12,689 nt of DNA from Hungatella sp. UBA5385 (lineage in GTDB: Bacteria > Bacillota > Clostridia > Lachnospirales > Lachnospiraceae): the NCBI GenBank assembly GCA_002409995.1, contig DHOR01000021.1, positions 1 through 12,689 of the forward strand, written 5' to 3'. This document shows, one piece after another, positions 5,309 through 12,645 of the stretch. Position 1 is the first letter of the stretch. Each line of letters starts with the position of its first letter. The notes under the pieces are model-generated. The model saw only the letters and a program-made list of their open reading frames with translations, was not told the DNA's origin and did not search any database. The translations under genes were made by a program, and so were the position numbers.

Positions 5309-5872
5309 ATGCGGGACGATATTGTGGATTATTTGAAAAGTGAGATTGAACATAGGTGTCAATTGCCGGCTAATCATTTCGGGATTGGGTGCTTTTATCA
5401 TATTCGGGCTGTGGCTAAAAATGCGGAAATGCTAGCGGATATTTATAATGCAGATAAGGAAGTTGTGATTATTGCAGCTTGGTTACATGATGTTGCTTCT
5501 ATTACGGATTATAGTTTATATGAGGATCATCATATTCATGGGGCTGTAATGGCTGAGGAGATATTGACGGGTTTTGATTATGATTCTGATAAAATAAGGC
5601 TTGTTCAGCAGTGTATCCGGAATCATAGAGGGAGTGTTCTGCATTCAAAAATGACTGTGGAAGAGTTGTGTATTGCAGATGCAGATTCTATTTCTCATTT
5701 TGATAGTGTTCCTGGTCTGCTGTATTTGGCTTATGTTAATAAAAAAATGGGGATTGATGAGGGTAGAGAATTCGTTAGGAATAAATTGATTAGAAGCTTC
5801 AAGAAGCTTTCTACTAAAAGTAAAGTTTTGTATGAAAGTAAATTTGATCAGGTTATGAGTGTTTTGGAGTGA
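5309..5872 (+). CDS. HD-domain metal-dependent phosphohydrolase, substrate unknown
   Basis: A 187-residue HD-superfamily protein, likely a cytoplasmic phosphohydrolase acting on nucleotides or phosphoesters. The metal-binding pattern is visible: H31 (YHIRAVAKNA), the H60-D61 pair in AAWLHDVAS, a histidine cluster H74/H75/H77 (HHIHGA), H106 (RNHRG) and D124/D126 (IADADSI). The N-terminal HIRAVAKNAEMLA helix and the WLHD motif resemble small stand-alone HD proteins of the YedJ-like type. No relA/spoT synthetase, GAF, PAS or HD-GYP signature is present. AGTGAGG (5297-5303) lies 5 nt before the ATG. The gene is monocistronic, with its own promoter and a terminator shared with the convergent PHP gene. 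Its codons favour T and G at third positions more than folD or floT do, which may mean a different history. Family confidence is high; the substrate cannot be told. Confidence 0.85.
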   Translation: MRDDIVDYLKSEIEHRCQLPANHFGIGCFYHIRAVAKNAEMLADIYNADKEVVIIAAWLHDVASITDYSLYEDHHIHGAVMAEEILTGFDYDSDKIRLVQQCIRNHRGSVLHSKMTVEELCIADADSISHFDSVPGLLYLAYVNKKMGIDEGREFVRNKLIRSFKKLSTKSKVLYESKFDQVMSVLE

Positions 5873-5907
5873 GAGTTTTAAATTGAGTGTTTTAAATAAA
5901 TGTGAAG

Positions 5908-5945
5908 AAAAACAGGGCATATCTTTTGGAATATGCCCTGTTTTT
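5908..5945. terminator. Bidirectional terminator between the HD and PHP genes
   Basis: ACAGGGCATAT (5912-5922) pairs perfectly with ATATGCCCTGT (5931-5941) across an 8-nt loop, with an A run before and a T run after. Convergent genes end 39 nt to its left and 26 nt to its right. Confidence 0.92.
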
Positions 5946-5970
5946 GATGCGGATATTGAGTAATATTAAT

Positions 5971-6825
5971 TTATGCTAAATAATACTGTCCTAATTTAAT
6001 CGATGGCTTATTTTTACCGTGGAAATCACTTCCTCGTGTAATACTGATTCCTTTTTCAGCGGCTTTGTTATAAAAATATTTGGTAGTGGCGGCATCGTGG
6101 TAACTGCTGGAGGCTTCTAAGCCGTCAAGGCCAAGGGGGATCAGTTCATCCAGAAGTTCGTATCTCCCTTTTAGGTTCATTCCTGGGTGGGCCAGGATTG
6201 CTGTTCCCTTGTTAGCGTGGATCAGGTCAATGATGTCTTTCATATCTGGGAATTTGATTTCTGCGTAGCAGGGTTTTCCCTGTGAGCAGTAGTCCCAGTA
6301 AAAGTTTACATAGGGATTGTCACTTCTTTCGCCACCCTTGCGGTAAGGGGAGAGAAGTGAGTTTGTCAGGTATTTATCGCTGTTTAGCAGGGCTTCCGCA
6401 AATACTTCACCGGTCCAGTATTCGCTCCAATAGCTGCCTGCGGTAATTTTCATTAAATCCTCTTCTGCCAGGGAGAAGCCCAGTTTATTTATGAGGGTTA
6501 AGTGCTCATAGGAGGCTTTGATGCATTGGGTTCTTATGTTTTTCTCAATGTTTTGGAAATCTGGGCTTTTGTAGTTTATTTCATAACCCAGGACGTGAAA
6601 ATTAATGTCCTCGTAGGTACAGTCAATTTCTATGGCTGGATAGCAGCGGATATCCAGCTGCTCAGCTCTTTTGATGGCTTTTTCTACGCCGGCTACAGTG
6701 TTGTGGTCTGCAATTGCCATTAATTTGATATTAGCATCGGCACACATCTCTACCAATGTTTCTGGGGTATACTCGCCGTCTTCGCTGTAACAGGAATGAA
6801 TATGTAAATCTATGGTATGCTGCAT
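5971..6825 (-). CDS. PHP-domain phosphoesterase (RNase AM / nucleoside-bisphosphatase-like)
   Basis: A 284-residue PHP-family metal-dependent phosphoesterase. The nearest characterised relatives (E. coli YciV/RNase AM and related 3',5'-nucleotide phosphatases) remove 5'-nucleotides from short RNAs or dephosphorylate pAp-type compounds. Trinuclear-metal ligands are all visible: H8 and H10 (DLHIHSCYSEDG), D16, D40-H41 (IADHNTVAG), E66 (AIEID), H77 (NFHVLGYE), H213 (LAHPG), and D267 with H269 (GSDFHG). A roughly 100-residue insertion (about 95-200) carries WSEYWTGEVFAEALL, as in this subgroup. The ATG at 6825 has GGAG 8 nt upstream; the open frame runs 39 codons further to a GTG without Shine-Dalgarno, through in-frame 7-codon repeats, and I treat that as leader. 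The gene is transcribed divergently from the AraC-type regulator, a plausible controller. Exact substrate is inferred from family only. Confidence 0.88.
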   Translation of the reverse strand: MQHTIDLHIHSCYSEDGEYTPETLVEMCADANIKLMAIADHNTVAGVEKAIKRAEQLDIRCYPAIEIDCTYEDINFHVLGYEINYKSPDFQNIEKNIRTQCIKASYEHLTLINKLGFSLAEEDLMKITAGSYWSEYWTGEVFAEALLNSDKYLTNSLLSPYRKGGERSDNPYVNFYWDYCSQGKPCYAEIKFPDMKDIIDLIHANKGTAILAHPGMNLKGRYELLDELIPLGLDGLEASSSYHDAATTKYFYNKAAEKGISITRGSDFHGKNKPSIKLGQYYLA

Positions 6826-6864
6826 AGTGATCTCTCCTTTTATAGTGGATATTGGGTGGGGAAT

Positions 6865-6927
6865 CTGCTGGATTCTCGTATTGATCTGCAGAAATCTTGT
6901 ATTGATCTGCAGAATTCTTGCATTGAT
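6865..6927 (-). repeat. Three tandem 21-bp repeats in the PHP gene leader
   Basis: Units 6865-6885, 6886-6906 and 6907-6927 all share CTGC at one end and ATTGAT at the other (plus-strand reading). The second and third differ at about two positions; the first is more diverged. They lie between the -10 box and the Shine-Dalgarno, so they are transcribed. The 21-bp period equals two helical turns, which suits protein-binding sites. It also equals seven codons, giving IN(A/T)R-type repeats if read in frame. Confidence 0.85.
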
Positions 6928-6951
6928 TAATCGTATTCCCACATTAATATA

Positions 6952-6980
6952 ATAGTATCGCCTTTACAGGGTTGAAACAA
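6952..6980 (-). promoter_or_regulatory. Promoter of the PHP gene
   Basis: On the minus strand TTGTTT (6975-6980), a 17-nt spacer and TACTAT (6952-6957). Transcription would start near 6945, giving a leader of about 120 nt that includes the 21-bp repeats. Its -35 box overlaps that of the divergent regulator promoter. Confidence 0.6.
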
Positions 6981-7000
6981 TCAAAATATTGCCATATACT
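6972..7000 (+). promoter_or_regulatory. Promoter of the AraC-type regulator
   Basis: TTGAAA (6972-6977), a 17-nt spacer and TATACT (6995-7000). The start would be near 7007, 24 nt before the ATG at 7031. It shares bases 6975-6977 with the divergent -35 box, so both promoters cannot easily be occupied at once. Confidence 0.7.
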
Positions 7001-7030
7001 ATAAGAAAAGCGACAAAAGGAGCTGTGGTT

Positions 7031-7939
7031 ATGAGTGTGAAATCCTGTTCTCTTCAGATTGACAGGGGGCAATATGAAAATGATAATCGCGGAACGCCTA
7101 TGTTTCCGTGTGGAGGATATGTTACTACAGTAGGGGATCATATCACAGAACGTCTGCCCTGGCATTGGCATGAGGAAATTGAGATCATGGTGGTTACAGG
7201 CGGTGCTCTTAAATTGGATGTTCCTGACAGAACTATGGTGTTGGAAGAAGGGGAGGCTGTGTTTATTAATTCCAGTGTGCTCCATACTGCTGTTAATGTG
7301 GGGCGGAGTGTCTGTGAAATTAAGTCCTTTGTGTTTGCTCCGCGGCTTATATATGGGGAATTGGAAAGTGCTGTTGAGCAGAAATACGTGCGGCCCCTGA
7401 TTCATTGTCCCCAGCTTTCTGCCATTCATTTTCAGAAGGATATTCAATGGCATAGGGAAGTGATTCGGTGTATGGAGGAGGCATTTGTTCTTTATGAGGA
7501 AGAAAAGTTTGGGTATGAAATTTTGGTGAGAGTGTGCCTTTCTAAGCTGTGGTTTTTGATTGTTTCTAATCAGCGGAGTGAGCTTACACAGTATCGGAAT
7601 TCCCAAAATACGGAGACTGTGAGAGTGAAAGAAATGCTTGCATATGTACATGAGCATTATGCAGAGGTGATCAGTTTGAAAAACATAGCCGGTTCAGCGG
7701 CAGTCAGTGAACGGGAGTGTTTGCGGTGTTTTAATAAAGTCTTGGGGACTACGCCTATGAAATATTTGTTAAGTCATCGTATATCTGTGGCAGCAGGTTT
7801 GCTCACTAATTCTGATTTCAATATTACTGAAATCTGTAAATTGTCCGGTTTTGAGTCTCCAAGTTATTTTTCGCTTAAATTTAAGGCGCTGACTGACAAA
7901 ACTCCTAGTGAATACAGACAGCTGGGAAAAAGGGTTTGA
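7031..7939 (+). CDS. AraC/XylS-family transcription regulator with N-terminal cupin
   Basis: A 302-residue cytoplasmic regulator. The N-terminal half is a cupin-type sensor with the typical HWHEEIEIMVV strand (about residues 45-55), then VLEEGEAVFINSSVLHTA. The C-terminal 100 residues carry two helix-turn-helices: SLKNIAGSAAVSERECLRCF with TTPMKYLLSHRI, and NITEICKLSGFESPSYFSLKF followed by TPSEYRQ. Such regulators usually sense a sugar or small metabolite and act on a neighbouring gene. The ATG at 7031 has AAAAGGAG 8 nt upstream; an in-frame TTG at 6989 lies before the -10 box and cannot be the start on that transcript. Neighbours are the divergent PHP gene and a downstream small transporter that begins 87 nt later. 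Both are possible targets; the ligand cannot be deduced. Confidence 0.92.
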   Translation: MSVKSCSLQIDRGQYENDNRGTPMFPCGGYVTTVGDHITERLPWHWHEEIEIMVVTGGALKLDVPDRTMVLEEGEAVFINSSVLHTAVNVGRSVCEIKSFVFAPRLIYGELESAVEQKYVRPLIHCPQLSAIHFQKDIQWHREVIRCMEEAFVLYEEEKFGYEILVRVCLSKLWFLIVSNQRSELTQYRNSQNTETVRVKEMLAYVHEHYAEVISLKNIAGSAAVSERECLRCFNKVLGTTPMKYLLSHRISVAAGLLTNSDFNITEICKLSGFESPSYFSLKFKALTDKTPSEYRQLGKRV

Positions 7940-7963
7940 CAGCTTTCTGTAAGAGTATAAAAT
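7936..7963 (+). promoter_or_regulatory. Possible promoter of the YdcZ-type transporter gene
   Basis: A consensus TTGACA (7936-7941) overlaps the stop codon of the regulator gene, with a 16-nt spacer to TAAAAT (7958-7963). It would give a leader of about 57 nt. No terminator separates the two genes, so co-transcription is also possible. Confidence 0.45.
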
Positions 7964-8025
7964 GGTTCGGTTTTGCACACTATACAATTATTGACAAATT
8001 ATGAAACATAGTGTGGAGGTTTTTT

Positions 8026-8451
8026 ATGACTGGATTTGTGATAGCTTTGATTTCGGGAGCACTTATGAGTTTGCAGGGGGTCTTAAATACTGGGGTGACA
8101 AAACAGACCAGTATGTGGGTGTCTGCCGGCTGGGTGCAGCTGACGGCATTTTTAACCTGTCTTATTATATGGTATTTTACAGGGAGAGAGAATGTGGCGG
8201 GGATTTTTGAGGTTCAGCCTAAGTATATGCTTCTGGGCGGTGTGATTGGAGCTTTTATTACCTATACTGTTGTCAGAAGTATGGACAATTTAGGTCCTGC
8301 CAAGGCGGCTATTATTATTGTTGTTTCTCAGATAATTGTTGCTTATGGGATTGAACTTTTTGGGCTTTTTGGAGTGGAAAAAGCTGGATTTGAATGGAAG
8401 AAAATGATTGGTGCAATTGTTGCAATTATTGGAATTATTATATTCAACTAA
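8026..8451 (+). CDS. Small DMT-superfamily transporter, YdcZ (DUF606) type
   Basis: A 141-residue integral membrane protein with about five hydrophobic segments: TGFVIALISGALMSLQGVLN, a second around AGWVQLTAFLTCLIIWYF, then YMLLGGVIGAFITYTVV, AKAAIIIVVSQIIVAYGIEL and a C-terminal MIGAIVAIIGIIIF. The ALMSLQGVLNTGVTK start and the LGPAKAAIIIVVSQI segment are typical of YdcZ proteins. These are half-size drug/metabolite transporters thought to work as dimers; substrates are largely unknown. They often occur as adjacent pairs, but only one copy is here. GTGGAGG (8013-8019) lies 6 nt before the ATG at 8026; an in-frame upstream ATG at 8011-area codons would sit on the Shine-Dalgarno and is rejected. 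The preceding AraC-type gene is a plausible regulator. Confidence 0.82.
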   Translation: MTGFVIALISGALMSLQGVLNTGVTKQTSMWVSAGWVQLTAFLTCLIIWYFTGRENVAGIFEVQPKYMLLGGVIGAFITYTVVRSMDNLGPAKAAIIIVVSQIIVAYGIELFGLFGVEKAGFEWKKMIGAIVAIIGIIIFN

Positions 8452-8464
8452 TTTGAAATAAAGC

Positions 8465-8493
8465 TTGTGTTTACTGGATATTTTAGTTAGAAT
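8465..8493 (+). promoter_or_regulatory. Possible promoter of the comEA gene cluster
   Basis: TTGTGT (8465-8470), a 17-nt spacer and TAGAAT (8488-8493). The start would be near 8500, about 50 nt before the comEA ATG. The -35 is weak, and no terminator is visible after the upstream transporter gene. Confidence 0.4.
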
Positions 8494-8550
8494 AGTATTA
8501 TAGGCTGGAGATGGTATCCTTATTTGATAAAGTTTTCTAAGGAGGGTATC

Positions 8551-9441
8551 ATGAAAAACCAGAAGTTTAAAATTGTGGTAATTGTGATTTTCCTGTTGGC
8601 TGCAGGAATTTGTTACAGTTACAGTAGAAATAATAATAAGGTTCCATATGATAAGTCTGCAGGCGGGGAGTATCTGCTGGCAGAGACGATTCAGTTGGAA
8701 GGCTCAGAGAACAGCGAAGACAAAAGCAATGACAAAAGCGAAAACGAAAGTCAGGCTGGTGAACTGGAAGATAGACAGCTTGAAGCGGGAAAGCTGAAAG
8801 ACAGAGAGCCGGAAGCTGGAGAAGAAGTGCTCTCTGTTTCTCAGAAAGAGACGGAGAATGGGAAGCAGGAGGAGCAGGTTTCGGCCTGCTTTGTACATAT
8901 CTGCGGAGAGGTTATTTCTCCCGGTGTTTATGAGATGGAAGAAGGAAGCCGAATCTTTCAGGCTGTGGATATTGCCGGCGGATTTACTGAATTTGCTGCA
9001 TCTCAGTATTTGAACATGGCGGAAAGTGTTCAGGATGGAATGAAGATTGTAGTGCCTGATATCCGCAGAATTAAAGAACTTGAGCCTGAAGGCAAGACGG
9101 AATTTGGCGTAGCTGTCACTGGCGGTGTTGTGGTTGGTGGTGTTGTGACCGGAGGAGTAGTGCCTGGAGGTGCCGGAAGTGTTGGAGCTGCCGGAGGTGT
9201 TGGGAGCGGCAGTACCGGGGCAGGTAATCCGGAAGGCGGCAGTATGAAGCAGAAGGTGAATTTAAATACTGCCACTATGGAGGAATTAATGACTCTTCGT
9301 GGTGTTGGTGAGGCAAAGGCCAGAGACATCATAAAGTACCGGGAAGAGCATGGAGGATTTGGAAAGATTGAGGATATTATGAGAATATCCGGAATTAAGA
9401 ATGCTGCATTTGAGAAAATTAAGGACGATATTACTGTTTAG
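8551..9441 (+). CDS. comEA: ComEA-type DNA receptor for competence
   Basis: ComEA is a membrane-anchored protein that binds incoming double-stranded DNA outside the cell and passes it to the ComEC channel. The 296-residue product has an N-terminal anchor (residues 7-22), a long acidic linker (about 40-110), an SLBB domain (about 112-170, CFVHICGEVISPGVYEMEEG), a glycine/valine-rich linker (about 187-231) and a C-terminal double helix-hairpin-helix domain (236-296, VNLNTATMEELMTLRGVGEAKA, then GGFGKIEDIMRISGI). Domain order matches Gram-positive ComEA, but it is longer than the roughly 205-residue B. subtilis protein because of both linkers. AAGGAGG (8539-8545) lies 5 nt before the ATG; an in-frame TTG at 8524 lacks one. 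No comEB or comEC follows; instead a response regulator begins 19 nt downstream, so the two are probably co-transcribed. Confidence 0.93.
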   Translation: MKNQKFKIVVIVIFLLAAGICYSYSRNNNKVPYDKSAGGEYLLAETIQLEGSENSEDKSNDKSENESQAGELEDRQLEAGKLKDREPEAGEEVLSVSQKETENGKQEEQVSACFVHICGEVISPGVYEMEEGSRIFQAVDIAGGFTEFAASQYLNMAESVQDGMKIVVPDIRRIKELEPEGKTEFGVAVTGGVVVGGVVTGGVVPGGAGSVGAAGGVGSGSTGAGNPEGGSMKQKVNLNTATMEELMTLRGVGEAKARDIIKYREEHGGFGKIEDIMRISGIKNAAFEKIKDDITV

Positions 9442-9460
9442 TGGAAGATAGAGGTGTGAC

Positions 9461-10159
9461 ATGGCTCGTATTTTAGTTGTTGATGATGAGAAGTTAATTG
9501 TAAAAGGAATCCGTTTTAGTCTGGAGCAGGATGGGCATGATGTGGATTGCGCCTATGACGGAGAAGAGGCTATTAATTATGCAAAGGAGAAGGAATATGA
9601 TGTAGTGCTTCTGGATCTGATGCTTCCTAAATTTGATGGTTACGAGGTGTGCCAGGCAATTCGTGAGTTCTCCGAGATGCCTATTATTATGCTGACTGCC
9701 AAAGGCAATGATATGGACAAGATTCTGGGGCTGGAATATGGAGCTGATGATTATATTACGAAACCATTTAATATTCTGGAGGTAAAGGCAAGGATCAAGG
9801 CGATTCTCCGCCGCAACTCCAAGAAAAACCGCAATGGCAGAGATGAGAGCAGAATTGTTAGAGTCGGTGATTTAAAGCTGGATCAGGATAGCAGAAGAGT
9901 CTTTATTGGAGAGAAGGAGATTAATTTAACTGCCAAGGAATTTGATCTCTTAGAGCTTCTGGCATGTAATCCCAATAAGGTTTACAGCAGAGAGCAGCTT
10001 CTTGCCGATGTATGGGAGAACAAGGTATCAGATACCGGTGATGTCCGCACAGTTGATGTTCATGTGAGACGTTTAAGAGAGAAAATAGAGCCAAGTCCAA
10101 GTGATCCTAAATATGTTCATACTAAATGGGGCGTAGGTTATTTTTTCCGCGCACAGTAA
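9461..10159 (+). CDS. OmpR/PhoB-family response regulator, WalR-like, no adjacent kinase
   Basis: A 232-residue two-component response regulator. The receiver domain (about 1-120) has the acidic pair D8/D9, the phosphoacceptor D52 in VVLLDLMLP, T79 (IIMLTAKG) and K101 (DDYITKPF). The winged-helix domain (about 133-230) carries INLTAKEFDLLELLACNPNK, the recognition region VYSREQLLADVW, TVDVHVRRLREKIE and WGVGYFF. All phosphorylation residues are intact, so it should be a working phospho-switch. WalR/YycF and PhoP-type regulators are the nearest relatives by pattern. AGAGGTG (9450-9456) precedes the ATG by 4 nt. It follows comEA by 19 nt, and no histidine kinase gene is in the window, so the partner must be encoded elsewhere. 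Whether it controls competence genes cannot be told. Confidence 0.93.
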   Translation: MARILVVDDEKLIVKGIRFSLEQDGHDVDCAYDGEEAINYAKEKEYDVVLLDLMLPKFDGYEVCQAIREFSEMPIIMLTAKGNDMDKILGLEYGADDYITKPFNILEVKARIKAILRRNSKKNRNGRDESRIVRVGDLKLDQDSRRVFIGEKEINLTAKEFDLLELLACNPNKVYSREQLLADVWENKVSDTGDVRTVDVHVRRLREKIEPSPSDPKYVHTKWGVGYFFRAQ

Positions 10160-10242
10160 CAATATGGAAGAGGAGGATATCTGCGTCTAAGGATGCGGAA
10201 TCCGCCTTTTCTTTCGTTTTCTATGTTTATGAAGGAGATTTA

Positions 10243-10734
10243 ATGGAATATACAATCAGAAAAGTGTCAATAAATGATATTGACAAAGTGACAGCAGTAG
10301 AGGCACAATGTTTTCCAGAAGCAGAGGCTGCAGGAAGAGCGGATTTCCAGGCAAGAATTCAGGCTTATCCCGACAGCTTCTTTGTGGTTGAAACAACGGA
10401 AGGTAAGATCATCGGCTTTATTAATGGCTGCGTAACAGATGGGCAGACCATTGAGGACGAGATGTTTGAAGATGTTAGTTTACATAATCCGGAAGGCGCA
10501 TACCAGGCTGTCTTTGGATTAGATGTGATAGAGGAATACAGAAAGCAGGGTGTTGCAGCCGGACTTATGGAACGTTTGATAGAAGAGGCCCGAAGCTGCG
10601 GCAGAAAAGGCATAATTTTAACCTGTAAGGACAGGCTCATTACCTATTATGAGAAATTCGGATACAGGAATCTTGGGGTATCCAAGTCTGTACATGGCGG
10701 AGCCGTCTGGTATGATATGATTCTTGAGTTTTAG
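10243..10734 (+). CDS. GNAT-family N-acetyltransferase
   Basis: A 163-residue GNAT acetyltransferase that transfers an acetyl group from acetyl-CoA to an amine. The acetyl-CoA-binding motif A is clear: FGLDVIEEYRKQGVAAGLMERLIEEA (about residues 87-112), with the Q/R-x-x-G-x-A pyrophosphate loop as RKQGVA. Motif B follows as GIILTCKDRLITYYEKFGYRNLG. The N-terminus (IRKVSINDIDKVTAVEAQCFPEAEA) resembles arylalkylamine-type GNATs. The ATG at 10243 has GAAGGAGA about 5 nt upstream; the open frame runs back into the response regulator gene from 10126, which is rejected. It lies 83 nt after that gene and 54 nt before the acyltransferase, on the same strand, likely the same transcript. GCGGAATCCGC with CTTTTC (10195-10211) in the first gap is too weak to call a terminator. 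Substrate unknown. Confidence 0.88.
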   Translation: MEYTIRKVSINDIDKVTAVEAQCFPEAEAAGRADFQARIQAYPDSFFVVETTEGKIIGFINGCVTDGQTIEDEMFEDVSLHNPEGAYQAVFGLDVIEEYRKQGVAAGLMERLIEEARSCGRKGIILTCKDRLITYYEKFGYRNLGVSKSVHGGAVWYDMILEF

Positions 10735-10788
10735 GTTTAGAGGTGGAGCCAGTTGTACAAGCTGTTTCCCGGAAATGAGGAGATTTTT

Positions 10789-12645
10789 ATGTTGAAAGGT
10801 CCACAGGGCGATAGCTGGAGGCGGCTTGATAATACGGCCAAGCTATTCCCGGTTATTACCAATCAGAACTTTAGCAATGTTTACAGACTTTCCGCAACCT
10901 TAAGTGAGGAAGTAGTTCCCGGAATTCTGCAGAGGGCTTTGGAGGAAATACTTCCCCAGTTCGAGGGCTTTTCCGTAAAACTGCGGAGAGGATTTTTCTG
11001 GTATTATTTTGAGAAAAATAAGCGTTTGCCTGTGATTGAACGGGAAACAACATATCCATGTAAATACATTGATCCCCACAGTAATCAGCTGTATTTATTT
11101 CGCGTATCTTATTATGAAAAGAGAATCAATCTTGAGGTATTTCACGCTATTACAGATGGTCTTGGAGCTACGAACTTTTTAAAGGCGCTGGTTTACCGGT
11201 ATTTGGATTTAAGAGAGGACGAAAGCCTGGCTCACCCTGTGAAACAGAAGATTTCTTCAGACATTTCCATGAATGTGGAAGACAGCTATGTGAAAAACTA
11301 CAAAGAGACCACCAAACGGAAATACAGCTCATCCAGAGCCTATTCCTTAAAAGGAGATTTGCTCACCCTTGATGAAGAAAATATTATCCACGGATATGTT
11401 GATATAAAAGCATTAAAAACAGCCAGTAAGTCCTATGGAGTCAGCCTTACCAAGTATTTGACAGCGGCGCTGATCTGGACCATTTATCAGGAGTATCTGG
11501 ATAAAGAACCCTGTGAATACCCAATTGGCATCAGTATTCCGATTAATTTAAGAGCATTTTTCAGCTCTGAAACAATGGCGAATTTTTTTGCTGTGACCTT
11601 AATTGACTTTCTCTCCAAAGGCAATAACCACACATTTGAGGAGGTTCTTGGGAGAGTCAGTACCTGTATGGACACCAATATTACAAGAGAAAAAATGGAA
11701 GAAATCATTTCCTACAATGTTTCCAATGAGAAGAAATGGTATCTTCGTATTGCCCCTCTCTTTTTAAAATGGGGCGCCCTCAATCTAATTTTCCGAAAAA
11801 ATGACAAAGCTTACACCATGACCCTTTCAAATATCGGCCCAATTCAGATTGAAGAGGAGTACAAAGACAGAATTAAGCAGTTTCATCTGATGATCGGTGT
11901 TTCCAAAAGACAGCCTGTCAAATGCGCCATCTGTTCTTATGAGGACAAAATGATTGTAACATTTACCTCAGTATTTAAGGATACAAAACTTCAGGACGGC
12001 TTTTTTAATTTCTTAAAAGAACAGGAGATCCCTGTAGAATTGGAGAGCAACGGTGTTCCTGATGAGCGTGACAACAAAGGCATGTATCCTGCCATTCAAT
12101 ATGATACAACAGTCTGGAAGAAGCTGGTGAGATCTTTCTATGGTGTGATGTTTGCTGTAGCGGCATTTTTGGGCATAATTAATTATGCAACCTATTCCGG
12201 CTCTATGTGGTCCCTTATAGCTATTGGTCTCATTGCCTACGTTACCATGACTGTAGAATATTCCATTATGCGCCATGCGAATCTGGCGTCAAAAATTGTA
12301 GACCAGACCCTTGCTGCAGGACTTCTGCTGATTGCAGTGGATTACGCCACAGTATATAATGGCTGGTCAGTGAATTATGGAATCCCAAGCACGATTTTGT
12401 TTGCCGATCTGGCGGTAGTGTTTCTAATTATTGTAAACCGGTTAAATTGGCAGAGCTATTTTATGTATCAGCTGGCAATTACAATCTTCAGCTTTATTCC
12501 CATTATTCTCTGGGCTGTAGGGCTGATAACCAGACCATGGCTGGCGCTTGGGACTGTTGTGATTACTGTTTTAATCCTGATTATTACAATTGTTCTGGGG
12601 GATAGAAGCGTTAAAACAGAGTTGAAGAGACGGTTTCATCTATAA
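10789..12645 (+). CDS. Condensation-fold acyltransferase (alcohol acetyltransferase-like) fused to a membrane domain
   Basis: A 618-residue two-part protein. Residues 1 to about 430 look like an alcohol acetyltransferase/condensation-type (BAHD-like) acyltransferase: the start WRRLDNTAKLFPVI is characteristic, and the catalytic HxxxDG motif is H119-A-I-T-D-G124 in LEVFHAITDGLGATNFL. Further family-like segments are YPIGISIPINLRAFF and YTMTLSNIGPI. Residues about 445-610 form roughly six hydrophobic helices (GVMFAVAAFLGIINYA to TVVITVLILIITIVLG), ending in the basic tail KTELKRRFHL. I recall such a fused C-terminal domain in Firmicutes homologues, where a lipase or hydrolase gene often follows; the window ends too soon to see. 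The ATG at 10789 has GAGGAG 6 nt upstream; a TTG at 10753 is an alternative. It probably acylates a lipid, alcohol or glycan at the membrane; the substrate is unknown. Confidence 0.82.
   Translation: MLKGPQGDSWRRLDNTAKLFPVITNQNFSNVYRLSATLSEEVVPGILQRALEEILPQFEGFSVKLRRGFFWYYFEKNKRLPVIERETTYPCKYIDPHSNQLYLFRVSYYEKRINLEVFHAITDGLGATNFLKALVYRYLDLREDESLAHPVKQKISSDISMNVEDSYVKNYKETTKRKYSSSRAYSLKGDLLTLDEENIIHGYVDIKALKTASKSYGVSLTKYLTAALIWTIYQEYLDKEPCEYPIGISIPINLRAFFSSETMANFFAVTLIDFLSKGNNHTFEEVLGRVSTCMDTNITREKMEEIISYNVSNEKKWYLRIAPLFLKWGALNLIFRKNDKAYTMTLSNIGPIQIEEEYKDRIKQFHLMIGVSKRQPVKCAICSYEDKMIVTFTSVFKDTKLQDGFFNFLKEQEIPVELESNGVPDERDNKGMYPAIQYDTTVWKKLVRSFYGVMFAVAAFLGIINYATYSGSMWSLIAIGLIAYVTMTVEYSIMRHANLASKIVDQTLAAGLLLIAVDYATVYNGWSVNYGIPSTILFADLAVVFLIIVNRLNWQSYFMYQLAITIFSFIPIILWAVGLITRPWLALGTVVITVLILIITIVLGDRSVKTELKRRFHL

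Noticed and set aside
6826..6942. A 39-residue N-terminal extension of the PHP protein from a GTG
   Set aside because: No Shine-Dalgarno precedes the GTG, the extension is made of the 21-bp repeats, and a proper ribosome site precedes the ATG at 6825. Kept open as a minor possibility in the findings.
6944..7657. A 237-codon minus-strand open frame opposite the AraC-type gene
   Set aside because: Composition is shadow-like (many His, Asn, Pro, Phe), no family pattern is visible, and the plus strand encodes a clear AraC-type protein.
7991..7996. A consensus TTGACA as -35 box before the YdcZ-type gene
   Set aside because: The matching -10 position falls on the Shine-Dalgarno GTGGAGG, with no TATAAT-like sequence and no leader.
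10195..10211. GCGGAATCCGC followed by CTTTTC as a terminator after the response regulator
   Set aside because: The stem is at most 4 bp with a 3-nt loop and the T run is broken, so it is too weak to separate the genes.
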